In this document: positions 47,114-57,886 of the stretch, in pieces
Layout of the letters: each line of letters begins with the position of its first letter
Position numbering within the stretch: position 1 is the first letter of the stretch
DNA from: Mycolicibacterium moriokaense
GTDB lineage: Bacteria; Actinomycetota; Actinomycetes; Mycobacteriales; Mycobacteriaceae
NCBI RefSeq assembly: GCF_003201655.1
Contig: NZ_QJJU01000001.1
Coordinates: 186,001 to 250,000 of the forward strand
Length of the DNA: 64,000 bases
Direction: 5' to 3'
Made by a program: the position numbers and the translations under genes
The notes under the pieces: model-generated
What the model was told of the DNA's origin: nothing
The model's input: the letters and a program-made list of their open reading frames with translations, nothing else
Databases searched by the model: none

Positions 47114-49297
47114 TCAGCGTAGAACGGCGAGGCCGTTCAGGGCAGGCGGCAATACACCTTGGTGCAGGACGCCGAGGCGCTGGGTGGCGCGCGTGAGTGC
47201 GACGTAGAGCTCGGCCGCGCCGCGCGGGCCGTCGGCGATGATCCGTTCCGGCTCCACCACAAGGACGGCGTCGAACTCCAGCCCTTTCGTCTCCGACGCC
47301 AGCACCGCGCCGGGCACACCTGGTGGACCGATCACGACGCTGGTGCCTTCGCGGCCGGCTTCATCCCTGACGAATTCCTTGATGGCAGTTGGCAGTTCGT
47401 CTCCGGTGACCCGCCGTGACCACGGTTGGACGCCGCATGCGCGGACCGACTCGGGTGGCTGGACGCCCGGCGCGAACTCGGCGAGCAGCGCGGCGGCGAC
47501 GGTCATGATCTCCGCAGGGGTGCGGTAGTTCACCGACAGCGACCGGTAGACCCAGCGGCCGGGCACGTACGGCTCCATCATCGTGTCCCACGAGGTCGCG
47601 CCGGCCACCGAGCGGCGTTGGGCGAGATCGCCGACCACCGTGAAGGATCGGTGCGGGCAGCGCCGCATCAGCACCCGCCAGTCCATCTCGGACAGTTCCT
47701 GGGCCTCGTCGACCACGACGTGCCGGTAGGTCCAATCCCGGTCCGCCGCGGCGCGTTCGGCGAGTTCCCGGTGGTCGCGCTCCTCGAAACGGGCGGCGAG
47801 GTCCTCGGCGTATAGCAGGTCTGTGGCGAGCAGGTGGTCCTCGTCGTCCATTAGATCTTCACGGCTGATCATGTTGTCCAGCACGCCTGCGGCGTACGCG
47901 GCCTCGGCTTTGCGCTCCCGCTCGGCGGCCTCATCGGCGGGCTTGTCGCGGCCAAGCAGGTCGACAAGTTCGTCGAGCAGCGGGACATCCGACACCGTCC
48001 ATGCGTCGCCGTCGGCGCGCCACAGCGACGCGTCGGCGCCTGCCGCGCGCATCCGTTCCCGGGACGTATACAGCTGTCCCAGCACTGCTTCCGGTGTCAG
48101 GATCGGCCACAGTTCGTCGAGCGCGGCGGTGAACGCTTCGTTGTCCGCGAGCTCCGCGAGCAGGTTCGCGCGCAGCTGCTCCCACGCTTTGCCGTCGTCC
48201 CGGGTCAGCCAGCCGCGGCCGATCCGGGCTATCGCCCGCTCGGTGAGCACGTATGTGACGATCTCGTGGAACACCGCGCGGGCTTCGTTGTGCGGCCGGC
48301 CGCTCGCGCGCGCCTCCTGGATGGCCCACTCGGCGGTCTCTGCGTCGATCCGCATCGTGACGTCCGCGAGTGGGATCGTCAGCGGGTGCTCGGGCAGTCG
48401 TTGGTGACCGGCGACCGCCGCCGCGAGCACGTCCAGCATCTTCAGCGAGCCCTTGAGCCGTGCGACGTCCCCGGTGTCCTCGGCGGTGACGTGCAGGCCG
48501 GGCACGAGGTCGCCGGTGGTCATGAACACCACGTTGGACTCGCCGAGCGACGGCAGGACGCGGCCGATGTGGTTCAGGAATGCGGGGTTCGGCCCGATGA
48601 CGAGCACGCCATGGCGTTCCATGCGCTCCCGCTGCGTGTAGAGCAGGTATGCGACGCGGTGCAGTGCCACCACGGTTTTCCCGGTGCCAGGGCCACCCTC
48701 GATCACCAGCACTCCTGGGTGATCGAGCCGGATGATCTCGTCCTGTTCGGCCTGGATCGTCGCGACGATGTCGCGCATCCCCTCACCGCGCGGCGCGTTG
48801 ACCGCCGCAAGCAGGGCGTCGTCGCCTCGCTCGCCGGCACCGGGGCGGCCGAGCACCTCGTCGGTGAAATCGACAACGTGCCGCCCGCGGGTGTGGAACT
48901 GGCGGCGTCTGCGCGTTTTCTCCGGGCTTGCGGCGGTGGCGATGTAGAACGCGCGCGACGCCGGTGCCCGCCAATCGAGCAACAGCGTTTCGTGGCCGTT
49001 CTCCTCGTCGAACAGGCCGATCCGACCGATGTACAACCGTTCGCCCGAAACGGTGTCCAGCCGACCGAAACACAGTCCGTCGTCCGCCACGTCGAGCCGC
49101 CTCATCGTTCTGGCTAGCGCACGCACCGCGGCATCCCGATCCACGAGCGTTCCGCCATCTTGGAGGTCGATGGGGCCCCGCAACGCCGCACGGTACCGAC
49201 CCCTCACACGCGCGCGCTCGGCGTCGAGCCGCGCGTAGAGCCCGGTCACATAATTGCGTTCGGAATGTAATTCCGCGTCGTATCCCTGAGCTGACAT
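47114..49297 (-). CDS. helR: HelR/HelD-type RNA polymerase-associated helicase
   Basis: A 727-residue UvrD-like superfamily 1 ATPase starting MSAQGYDAELHSERNYVTGL. The N-terminal coiled region (about 1-45) and a GRIGLFDEENGHETLLLDWR segment precede the Walker A GGPGTGKT (201-208). Walker B/DEAQ is VVVDEAQELSEMDWRVLM, and the late motifs are SLSVNYRTPAEIM and AAELYVALTRATQRL. HelD-type proteins remove stalled RNA polymerase; the HelR branch displaces rifamycins and gives intrinsic resistance. The HelR call is supported by the rifamycin-associated element 54 bp upstream. A GACGGGGGC ribosome site precedes ATG 49297. Confidence 0.88.
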   Translation of the reverse strand: MSAQGYDAELHSERNYVTGLYARLDAERARVRGRYRAALRGPIDLQDGGTLVDRDAAVRALARTMRRLDVADDGLCFGRLDTVSGERLYIGRIGLFDEENGHETLLLDWRAPASRAFYIATAASPEKTRRRRQFHTRGRHVVDFTDEVLGRPGAGERGDDALLAAVNAPRGEGMRDIVATIQAEQDEIIRLDHPGVLVIEGGPGTGKTVVALHRVAYLLYTQRERMERHGVLVIGPNPAFLNHIGRVLPSLGESNVVFMTTGDLVPGLHVTAEDTGDVARLKGSLKMLDVLAAAVAGHQRLPEHPLTIPLADVTMRIDAETAEWAIQEARASGRPHNEARAVFHEIVTYVLTERAIARIGRGWLTRDDGKAWEQLRANLLAELADNEAFTAALDELWPILTPEAVLGQLYTSRERMRAAGADASLWRADGDAWTVSDVPLLDELVDLLGRDKPADEAAERERKAEAAYAAGVLDNMISREDLMDDEDHLLATDLLYAEDLAARFEERDHRELAERAAADRDWTYRHVVVDEAQELSEMDWRVLMRRCPHRSFTVVGDLAQRRSVAGATSWDTMMEPYVPGRWVYRSLSVNYRTPAEIMTVAAALLAEFAPGVQPPESVRACGVQPWSRRVTGDELPTAIKEFVRDEAGREGTSVVIGPPGVPGAVLASETKGLEFDAVLVVEPERIIADGPRGAAELYVALTRATQRLGVLHQGVLPPALNGLAVLR

Positions 49298-49350
49298 GTG
49301 CCCCCGTCTTCGCACTTCTGGCCTCGGCCAGCGATTGTGCGGCACGACCG

Positions 49351-49369
49351 GGGTCTTGCCGCAAGCCCC
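49351..49369 (-). promoter_or_regulatory. Rifamycin-associated element (RAE)-like inverted repeat
   Basis: On the minus strand the sequence is GGGGCTTGCGGCAAGACCC, which fits the RAE found upstream of rifamycin-resistance genes in actinobacteria (as I recall it, GGGGCTTGCGGCAAGGCCC) at 18 of 19 positions. It is an inverted repeat with one arm mismatch, 54 bp before helR. CACAAT about 19 nt downstream of its TTGCGG could be the -10. Confidence 0.8.
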
Positions 49370-49483
49370 CCGGTGCGCTATAGGTTGAAAGTGGAAGGCG
49401 TCAGTACGCGCTCCTTCCCTCCATCGTCCGCTATGGACGCACGAACCCCCTAAAGCCGCACGACTGGCTCGCCAGCTATCGAT

Positions 49484-49499
49484 TCGAACGTATGATCGA
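49484..49499. promoter_or_regulatory. LexA-like box containing a -10 hexamer
   Basis: TCGAACGTATGATCGA matches TCGAAC-N4-GTTCGA with one mismatch (T to A in the right arm). Inside it TATGAT (49491-49496) is a perfect-looking -10, followed after 6 nt by the GTG of the next gene, so transcription would be leaderless and blocked by LexA. Confidence 0.5.
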
Positions 49500-49502
49500 A
49501 CA

Positions 49503-49811
49503 GTGGGTGAGTTGCAGTCGATCGGCTACAACGGGCAGCCCGTACAGCAGGCGTTCCGCCGGGTGGATCCGCCGGTCGCGGTGCTCGTCGACCTGGCCGC
49601 GCTGTTTCCGCGCGAGCCACATGGCGCGGGCGGCTACAACCCGGCCGGACTGCAGATGCATTCGGTCGTCGACGGTCGGCTGACCTGCTGGGGCATCTGC
49701 GAACAAGGCAACTGGTGGGGCCTGGTCACCTACGAGATCGCGTACGGGGCGCGGCGCAAGTCCGTGACCCACTGGATCCCGGCGTGGATGCTCAAGCGGA
49801 AGACTGTCTAG
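49503..49811 (+). CDS. Hypothetical small Trp-rich protein, possibly SOS-controlled
   Basis: A 102-residue protein from GTG 49503 (GELQSIGYNGQPVQQAFRR, then LTCWGICEQGNWWGLVTYEI and SVTHWIPAWMLKRKTV). It has a compact, apparently globular sequence with no signal peptide or known motif. Start choice rests on TATGAT placed 6 nt upstream, the same geometry as the start of the next gene. It overlaps the truncated 13E12 gene tail-to-tail by 4 nt. I do not recognise a family. Confidence 0.6.
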   Translation: MGELQSIGYNGQPVQQAFRRVDPPVAVLVDLAALFPREPHGAGGYNPAGLQMHSVVDGRLTCWGICEQGNWWGLVTYEIAYGARRKSVTHWIPAWMLKRKTV

Positions 49812-50107
49812 GCGCTGCGCGCCTCGGTTATTCGTCTGTGCGCTTCGCCGCGCGAAATCCGCAGCCGCCTGGACAGCACATCTGCCCACGCCGCCCCGCC
49901 GAACAGGGCGGGGTCGCCTTCGGCGACCAGCTGGCCGATCAATCTGCGGTCCAGTGCCGTCCTCTTCTTGTCGAGCTCCTCAAGCCGATTGAGGAGCGAC
50001 TGCTTCTCGGGGCGGGTCAGCGCTTCCAGCGGCAACGCGGCAAGCTTCCGGTAGCCGGCTTCTGCGGTATCGAGCGCCGCGATGATCTTGTCTCTACTCG
50101 AACTCAT
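49808..50107 (-). CDS. Truncated 13E12/DUF222 N-terminal protein, DNA-damage promoter
   Basis: A 99-residue protein starting MSSSRDKIIAALDTAEAGYR. The helical heptad region and the segment LSRRLRISRGEAHRRITEA are the signature of the DUF222 N-terminus; the remaining about 350 residues with the HNH nuclease are missing and the frame simply stops. The ATG at 50107 lies inside a perfect LexA box and 6 nt behind TATGAT, implying leaderless expression. An ATG at 50128 would add seven residues but would lie upstream of the -10. It is either a decayed element or a retained short protein under damage control. Confidence 0.7.
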   Translation of the reverse strand: MSSSRDKIIAALDTAEAGYRKLAALPLEALTRPEKQSLLNRLEELDKKRTALDRRLIGQLVAEGDPALFGGAAWADVLSRRLRISRGEAHRRITEARSA

Positions 50108-50135
50108 GTTCGAATCATACCGCCACATACTGACA
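50098..50135 (-). promoter_or_regulatory. Perfect LexA box plus PafBC/RecA-independent promoter motif
   Basis: TCGAACTCATGTTCGA (50098-50113) is a perfect TCGAAC-N4-GTTCGA. Just upstream on the minus strand TGTCAGTA, 8 nt, then TATGAT (50114-50135) fits the RecA-independent mycobacterial damage promoter pattern TTGTCRGTG-N8-TANNNT, with two mismatches in the upstream part and exact spacing. Confidence 0.7.
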
Positions 50136-50159
50136 CGTGACGAAAGTCATGCACAAGCG

Positions 50160-50645
50160 TCAGGCCTCGTGGCCCGGATCGAGATCGCGGACATCGGGGA
50201 ATGTGACGAGCGGCTCGAACTTTTCCGGCGCACTGCCGTCGACCGGTTCGATCAGGAAGCCGACGTGATCCCCCAAGTCATAGCGGCTCAGCACCTCACC
50301 GACGAACCACCCAGCGGCGTCGTCGATGACCGGCATCCCGTTCGGGCCCGAGCGCCATGGGCAGCGCGCGAACTTGTCGATCTCATCGCCGGTCTGTCCG
50401 CCGAACAAGCGGGCGAGTTCGCTGTGCCGCCGCTCGATCAGGTGGACTGCCAGATGCGTGGCGCGCTCGGCCACCCGGAAGGTGTGGTTGCGTTTCGATA
50501 GTCCCACCAGGAACCTGGGCGGGCGGATACTCACCTGACTGGTGAACCCGACCAGACAGCCGGCCGCGTCATCGTCGACGCGGGTGGTGACGACAAACAT
50601 CGGATAGTCGAGCAGCGAGACCAGTCTCTCGAACGCTTCGGTCAT
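50160..50645 (-). CDS. Flavin reductase-like FMN-binding protein
   Basis: A 161-residue flavin-reductase domain. MTEAFERLVSLLDYPMFVVT, then AGCLVGFTSQVSIRPPRFLV and LVGLSKRNHTFRVAERATHL are the conserved FMN-binding segments. VHLIERRHSELARLFGGQTG follows, then the dimer region. Such proteins supply reduced flavin or reduce other substrates; the partner monooxygenase is not evident here. It is divergent from the PPOX gene. Confidence 0.85.
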   Translation of the reverse strand: MTEAFERLVSLLDYPMFVVTTRVDDDAAGCLVGFTSQVSIRPPRFLVGLSKRNHTFRVAERATHLAVHLIERRHSELARLFGGQTGDEIDKFARCPWRSGPNGMPVIDDAAGWFVGEVLSRYDLGDHVGFLIEPVDGSAPEKFEPLVTFPDVRDLDPGHEA

Positions 50646-50668
50646 CGCTCCGTCGCTAGGGTTGTTGG

Positions 50669-51124
50669 ATGGCCAGAAAGTACGCGACCGCCGACGCGGT
50701 CAGCCTGCCCGACCTCTTGGAGTTCATCCGGCCGCGACATCGTATGGTGCTCACCACATTTCGAGCGGACGGCTCGCTGCAGAGCTCCCCGGTCTCGGCC
50801 GGGGTCGACGACGCAGGCCGAATCGTGATCGCCAGCTATCCACGGCGGGCCAAATCGGCCAACATCCGCCGCACGCCGCGCGCCAGCGTGATGGTGCTGT
50901 CCGACGAATTCAATGATGCCTACGTGCAGGTCGACGGCGACGCCGACGTGATCGACCTGCCGGATGCCGTGGAGCCGTTGGTCGACTACTACCGGTCCAT
51001 CGCAGGCGAGCACTCCGACTGGGCGGAGTACCGGCAGGCGATGGTCGACCAGGGCAAGTGCCTGATCCGCGTCACTCCGCGCCGGTGGGGTCCTGTCGCC
51101 ACCGGCGGGTTCCCTCCGCGATAG
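50669..51124 (+). CDS. PPOX-class F420-dependent oxidoreductase
   Basis: A 151-residue split-barrel protein of the TIGR03618 group (Rv1155-like). LLEFIRPRHRMVLTTFRADG, SLQSSPVSAGVDDAGRIVIA and KSANIRRTPRASVMVLSDEF are typical, with VQVDGDADVIDLPDAVEPLV in the second half. Rv1155-like proteins bind F420. It lies beside the flavin reductase gene in opposite orientation. Confidence 0.85.
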   Translation: MARKYATADAVSLPDLLEFIRPRHRMVLTTFRADGSLQSSPVSAGVDDAGRIVIASYPRRAKSANIRRTPRASVMVLSDEFNDAYVQVDGDADVIDLPDAVEPLVDYYRSIAGEHSDWAEYRQAMVDQGKCLIRVTPRRWGPVATGGFPPR

Positions 51125-51129
51125 CGCGA

Positions 51130-51516
51130 TCAGGCGCCGTCGAGATCGAGCGTCACCGAGCCTGCGGGATCGGCGCGAAACTTTCCGGTGCCAGTCGCAT
51201 CCGCCAGCTCGTCGGTGCCGGACGCGATACGCAATACCGCCGACGCGACGCCGTCGCGGTATTCGCCGTCGTGAAGCAGCACGATGCCGCCCTTCTTGCC
51301 GCCAATCGTCCCCGCGATGTGTTCGATGCCGACAAACAGTGCGCTCTTGTCCGGCGAATATGCCATCAGCCATTTTGTTGTCGATGTGCCCTCGATGTCG
51401 CCTTTGTAGCGCTTCGATACCAGGGCTTCGGTCAGCTTGGTCGCCTCGTCGCCGCCCTCGAACGGAGTCTCATCCCAGCTGGCGACCTCGAAACGGGCTT
51501 CGATGTGATTGCTCAT
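51130..51516 (-). CDS. DUF3224-family small beta-barrel protein
   Basis: A 128-residue protein starting MSNHIEARFEVASWDETPFE. The motifs STTKWLMAYSPDKSALFVGI, GTIGGKKGGIVLLHDGEYRD and ATGTGKFRADPAGSVTLDLD match the DUF3224 allene-oxide-cyclase-like barrel. Function unknown. The open frame extends upstream to 51627 but without homology. It is convergent with the PPOX gene. Confidence 0.82.
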   Translation of the reverse strand: MSNHIEARFEVASWDETPFEGGDEATKLTEALVSKRYKGDIEGTSTTKWLMAYSPDKSALFVGIEHIAGTIGGKKGGIVLLHDGEYRDGVASAVLRIASGTDELADATGTGKFRADPAGSVTLDLDGA

Positions 51517-51640
51517 GAGACAACCAATACCCCGCTGGCGACCTTTGGAATCGACAGGGGCCGAACAGGACGCCCGGTGCCGACTGTGATAGTCAGGGGA
51601 AGGCTGCCGCGTTGCGTCCGCTAGCACGTCAAACTATAGT

Positions 51641-51656
51641 CTGGACACATGTCCAG
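51641..51656. promoter_or_regulatory. TetR-type operator directly behind a -10 element
   Basis: CTGGACACATGTCCAG is an inverted repeat with 7-bp arms. It immediately follows TATAGT (51635-51640), a likely -10 for the glycosyltransferase operon. Its reverse complement contains GGACATGTGTCC, the same core found over the start of the TetR gene at 57317. A nine-codon frame starting at the ATG within the box (51649) may be a leaderless leader peptide. Confidence 0.65.
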
Positions 51657-51741
51657 AGGGTTCGGAGTTTTTGCGTGACACGATTTGTCCAGCTCACGGG
51701 CCCCGGACGTTCCGACTACCGCGCAGTCTCGTGAGCTGACC

Positions 51742-52977
51742 ATGCGCATCGCACTGCTGTCCTATCGGAGCAAAACCCATTGCGGCGGGCAGGGGGTCTA
51801 CGTCCGCCACCTGTCCCGAGGGCTCGTCGAACTCGGCCACGACGTCGAGGTGTTCTCCGGCCAGCCCTACCCCGAGGTGCTCGACCCGCGGGTGCGGCTG
51901 ACAGAGGTGCCGAGCCTCGACCTGTACCGGGAGCCCGACCCGTTCCGCATCCCGTGGCCGAGCGAGATCAAGACGCGGATCGATCTGCAGGAGCTGTTGA
52001 CGACGTGGACGGCCGGCTTCCCCGAACCGAAGACGTTCAGCCTGCGCGCCGCCCGGCTCCTCGCCGAGCGGCGCGACGACTTCGACGTCATCCATGACAA
52101 CCAGTGCCTCGGCACGGGTCTGTTGAAGATCGCCGGGCTTGGCCTTCCGGTGGTGGCGACTGTGCACCACCCGATCACCAAGGACAGGATCGTCGACGTG
52201 GCGGCCGCGCCGTGGTGGCGCAAGCCACTGGTTCGGCGGTGGTACGGGTTTGCGGCGATGCAGCAGAAGGTCGCCCAGCAGATCCCCGAACTGCTCACCG
52301 TGTCATCGACGTCGGCAGCCGACATCAAAGAGGACTTCGAGGTGTCGTCCGACCAACTGCACGTCGTGCCGCTTGGGGTGGACACCGAACTGTTCAAGCC
52401 CGCTGAGCACCGCGTCCGCAACCGGATCATCGCGATCGCCAGCGCCGACGTACCGCTCAAGGGTGTCAGCCATCTGCTGCACGCCGTTGCACGCCTTCGT
52501 GTCGAGCGGGACCTCGAGCTGCAACTGGTCGCCAAACTCGAGCCCAACGGACCGACCGAGAAGCTCATCGCCGAGCTCGGCATCTCCGACATCGTGCACA
52601 GCTCGAGCGGGATCTCCGACTCCGAGCTGGCTGACCTGCTTGCCTCGGCCGAAATCGCTTGTATCCCTTCACTGTACGAAGGGTTCTCGCTACCCGCCGT
52701 CGAGGCGATGGCCAGCGGCACGCCGATTGTCGCAAGCCGTGCTGGCGCGCTGCCTGAGGTCGTCGGCGCCGACGGCGAGTGCGCACGGCTGGTCCGGCCC
52801 GCCGATGTCGACGAGCTGACCACGGTGCTCGGCCAACTCCTCGACTCGCCAATCGAATTGAAGCGCCTCGGCGCCAACGGCCGACAGCGTGCGCTTGACG
52901 TGTTCAGCTGGGAATCCGTTGCGGCGCAGACGGTCGCGGTCTACGAGCGGGCTTGTAAGCGAGTCGCGGCATGCTGA
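51742..52977 (+). CDS. manT: GT4 glycosyltransferase, probable ManT of methylmannose polysaccharide synthesis
   Basis: A 411-residue GT-B enzyme starting MRIALLSYRSKTHCGGQGVY, with the Gly-rich acceptor loop, VVATVHHPITKD, VPLGVDTELFKP and the EX7E-like donor site PSLYEGFSLPAVEAMASGTP. In nontuberculous mycobacteria the methylmannose polysaccharide (MMP) locus carries an alpha-1,4-mannosyltransferase of this kind next to a methyltransferase and a hydrolase, as here. The product name is therefore inferred from context. It is followed with 7-nt overlap by the methyltransferase. The operon appears to be controlled by the shared TetR operator. Confidence 0.75.
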   Translation: MRIALLSYRSKTHCGGQGVYVRHLSRGLVELGHDVEVFSGQPYPEVLDPRVRLTEVPSLDLYREPDPFRIPWPSEIKTRIDLQELLTTWTAGFPEPKTFSLRAARLLAERRDDFDVIHDNQCLGTGLLKIAGLGLPVVATVHHPITKDRIVDVAAAPWWRKPLVRRWYGFAAMQQKVAQQIPELLTVSSTSAADIKEDFEVSSDQLHVVPLGVDTELFKPAEHRVRNRIIAIASADVPLKGVSHLLHAVARLRVERDLELQLVAKLEPNGPTEKLIAELGISDIVHSSSGISDSELADLLASAEIACIPSLYEGFSLPAVEAMASGTPIVASRAGALPEVVGADGECARLVRPADVDELTTVLGQLLDSPIELKRLGANGRQRALDVFSWESVAAQTVAVYERACKRVAAC

Positions 52978-53702
52978 CTGTCGACTTCGACCGGCTCGCC
53001 ATCGGGGCAGGCACGAAGGTGATCGACGTGGGCTGCGGCGCGGGCAGGCACAGCTTCGAGGCATACCGCCGCGGCGCGGATGTCGTCGCGTTCGACCAGA
53101 ACGCCGCCGATCTCAACGACGTCGACGAGATCCTGCAGGCGATGAAGGACAAGGGCGAGGCGCCCGAATCGGCGCTGGCCGAGGCGGTCAAGGGCGACGC
53201 ACTCGACTTGCCTTACGATGACGGCACCTTCGATTGCGTCATCGCTTCCGAGATCCTCGAACATGTCCCTGAGGACGATCGGGCGATCGCCGAGTTAGTT
53301 CGGGTGCTGAAACCCGGCGGCACACTGGCGATCACGGTTCCCCGCTGGCTGCCCGAGCGAGTCTGCTGGGCGCTGTCCGACGAGTACCACGCCAACGAGG
53401 GCGGGCACATCCGGATCTATCGTGCCGACGCGTTGCGTGACAAGGTGCTCGGGCACGGGCTTCGGCTCACCCACACACATCACGCGCACGCGCTGCATTC
53501 GCCGTTCTGGTGGCTGAAATGTGCTGTGGGAACTTCGAATAACGATCATCCCGCCGTCGCCGCCTACCACAAGCTGCTGGTGTGGGACATGATGAGCAGG
53601 CCGTGGCTCACCCGCACCGCTGAATCCCTGATGAATCCACTTATCGGCAAGAGCGTGGCCCTGTATTTCAGGAAGCCCGAGGTGCCCGTTGCCGCTCTAT
53701 GA
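52971..53702 (+). CDS. meT3: SAM methyltransferase, probable 3-O-methyltransferase MeT3 of the MMP locus
   Basis: A 243-residue class I methyltransferase. Motif I is VIDVGCGAGRHSFEAYRRG (about 17-35), followed by AFDQNAADLNDV-type motif II and CVIASEILEHVPEDDRAIAE. The C-terminal part (THTHHAHALHSPFWWLKCAV) is distinctive of the locus. It would add 3-O-methyl groups to mannose units; this is inferred from its place between the mannosyltransferase and the toroid hydrolase. It is overlapped at both ends. Confidence 0.72.
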   Translation: MLTVDFDRLAIGAGTKVIDVGCGAGRHSFEAYRRGADVVAFDQNAADLNDVDEILQAMKDKGEAPESALAEAVKGDALDLPYDDGTFDCVIASEILEHVPEDDRAIAELVRVLKPGGTLAITVPRWLPERVCWALSDEYHANEGGHIRIYRADALRDKVLGHGLRLTHTHHAHALHSPFWWLKCAVGTSNNDHPAVAAYHKLLVWDMMSRPWLTRTAESLMNPLIGKSVALYFRKPEVPVAAL

Positions 53703-54759
53703 CGTGCCCGCAGTGCGCGGAGTGCTGACCCCTGCGCAATGCCGCCAGACCGCGCAGTCGATCGCCGCAACACAGGAATCTTCCGGCGCCATCCCGTGGT
53801 TCGACGGTGGGCACACCGATCCGTGGGATCACATCGAGAATGCGATGGCGCTCACCGCCGCAGGCCTGATGGACCCGGCGCGTGGCGCCTTTGACTGGTG
53901 CCGCACCGCCCAGCGCGCCGACGGGTCGTGGCCCATCCAACTGCGCAGCGGCGTCATCGAAGACGCCAACAGCGACAGCAACTTCTGTGCCTACATAGCC
54001 ACCGGCGTCTGGCACCACGTGCTGGTCACCGGCGATAGGCGATTCGCCGAATCCATGTGGCCCGTCGTCGCCAAGGCCATCGACTTCGTGGTGGAACTGC
54101 AATTCCGAAGTGGTGAAATCTCCTGGGCCAGAAGCCCATCCGGCCCTGAACCAGAAGCTCTGCTGACCGGAAATTCCAGCATCTACCACAGCATCCGGTG
54201 TGCATTGGCGTTGGCCGATTATGTCGATGACCCGCAGCCAGAGTGGGAGGTCGCCGTCGGCCAGCTCGGTCACGCGATCGCGCGTCACCCTGAGGCGTTC
54301 GTAACCAAGGACCGCTGGTCGATGGAGTGGTACTACCCGGTGCTCGGTGGCGCGTTGCGAGGCGGCGTCGCGCGGTCACGCATCGACGAGCGGTGGGACG
54401 ACTTCGTCGTCACAGGCCTTGGCATCCGCTGCGTGGACGACCGACCATGGGTCACCGGTGCCGAAACATGTGAGCTGGTAATGGCATTGGACGCGATCGG
54501 GGACTCGGTCCGGGCGCACGAGCAGTTTGCGGCCATGCACCACCTCCGTGACGAGGACGGCTCGTACTGGACCGGCCTGGTGTTCGCCGACGGCAAGCGG
54601 TGGCCGGAAGAGCGCACCACGTGGACGGGTGCGGCGATGGTCCTCGCCGCGGACGCGCTGTCGTCCACCACGGGGGCCAGCGGCATCTTCCGCGGCGCGG
54701 ACCTGCCCCGCGGCCTCGAGGGCGATTACGACTGTGCCTGCGCGACCAGCGATCGGTAG
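53689..54759 (+). CDS. mmpH: Alpha/alpha-toroid hydrolase, probable MmpH of the MMP locus
   Basis: A 356-residue (alpha/alpha) toroid protein, which automated annotation tends to call prenyltransferase. The start is TTG 53689 with GAGGTG upstream, overlapping the methyltransferase by 14 nt. Recurrent helix pairs carry WFDGGHTDPWDHIENAMALT, FDWCRTAQRADGSWPIQLRS and DGSYWTGLVFADGKRWPEER, with many surface acids and aromatics suited to a sugar groove. In the MMP pathway an endo-mannosidase (MmpH) trims mature polymers to make new primers. The role is by context. Confidence 0.68.
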   Translation: MPLYDVPAVRGVLTPAQCRQTAQSIAATQESSGAIPWFDGGHTDPWDHIENAMALTAAGLMDPARGAFDWCRTAQRADGSWPIQLRSGVIEDANSDSNFCAYIATGVWHHVLVTGDRRFAESMWPVVAKAIDFVVELQFRSGEISWARSPSGPEPEALLTGNSSIYHSIRCALALADYVDDPQPEWEVAVGQLGHAIARHPEAFVTKDRWSMEWYYPVLGGALRGGVARSRIDERWDDFVVTGLGIRCVDDRPWVTGAETCELVMALDAIGDSVRAHEQFAAMHHLRDEDGSYWTGLVFADGKRWPEERTTWTGAAMVLAADALSSTTGASGIFRGADLPRGLEGDYDCACATSDR

Positions 54760-54780
54760 CGATTCTGTAACAAGCAGACG

Positions 54781-55173
54781 CTAGTGCGCCGCACCGATCC
54801 ACTCTCGGGCCCGTGCGATAACGGCCTGTCGATCGAAGGTGTCCGCTTGCCACTTCGTGGACCGCACCGTTCCACGCGGACCGTAGCGCTTCATGATGTC
54901 GACGTGGTGAGGCAGGTCGATGAACCGCTCCAGGTCGTCCTCACTGGCCCAGACCGATATCGAACCGCTGCGCGAGTTCACCGGCAGGGACCAGAGCCAC
55001 AGCCCGATGGCGCCCTGCATCCCGTACCAACCCATCCGCATACGTCCGCCGTGCAGCGCCACTCCGAGAAGTTCGCGTCGCTTCTCTGCGTGAAAGTCGG
55101 TGACGCTCACCAGAACAGGGGCGCCGTTGGCTTCGGCGGGGCCAGGCATCCATGGGGTCAATAGCGGAACCAT
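54781..55173 (-). CDS. Dimeric alpha/beta-barrel protein, DUF3291-like
   Basis: A 130-residue protein starting MVPLLTPWMPGPAEANGAPV (CTGGAGCC upstream). The segments VLVSVTDFHAEKRRELLGVA, LWLWSLPVNSRSGSISVWAS and DDLERFIDLPHHVDIMKRYG follow the ferredoxin-like pattern of monooxygenase-type dimeric barrels. No catalytic residue can be assigned. It is divergent from the MocR gene with about 28 bp between their starts. Confidence 0.68.
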   Translation of the reverse strand: MVPLLTPWMPGPAEANGAPVLVSVTDFHAEKRRELLGVALHGGRMRMGWYGMQGAIGLWLWSLPVNSRSGSISVWASEDDLERFIDLPHHVDIMKRYGPRGTVRSTKWQADTFDRQAVIARAREWIGAAH

Positions 55174-55201
55174 GGCTCCAGCGTGGCCGTACGATTGGCT
55201 C

Positions 55202-57882
<2,681 letters not shown>

Positions 57883-57886
<4 letters not shown>

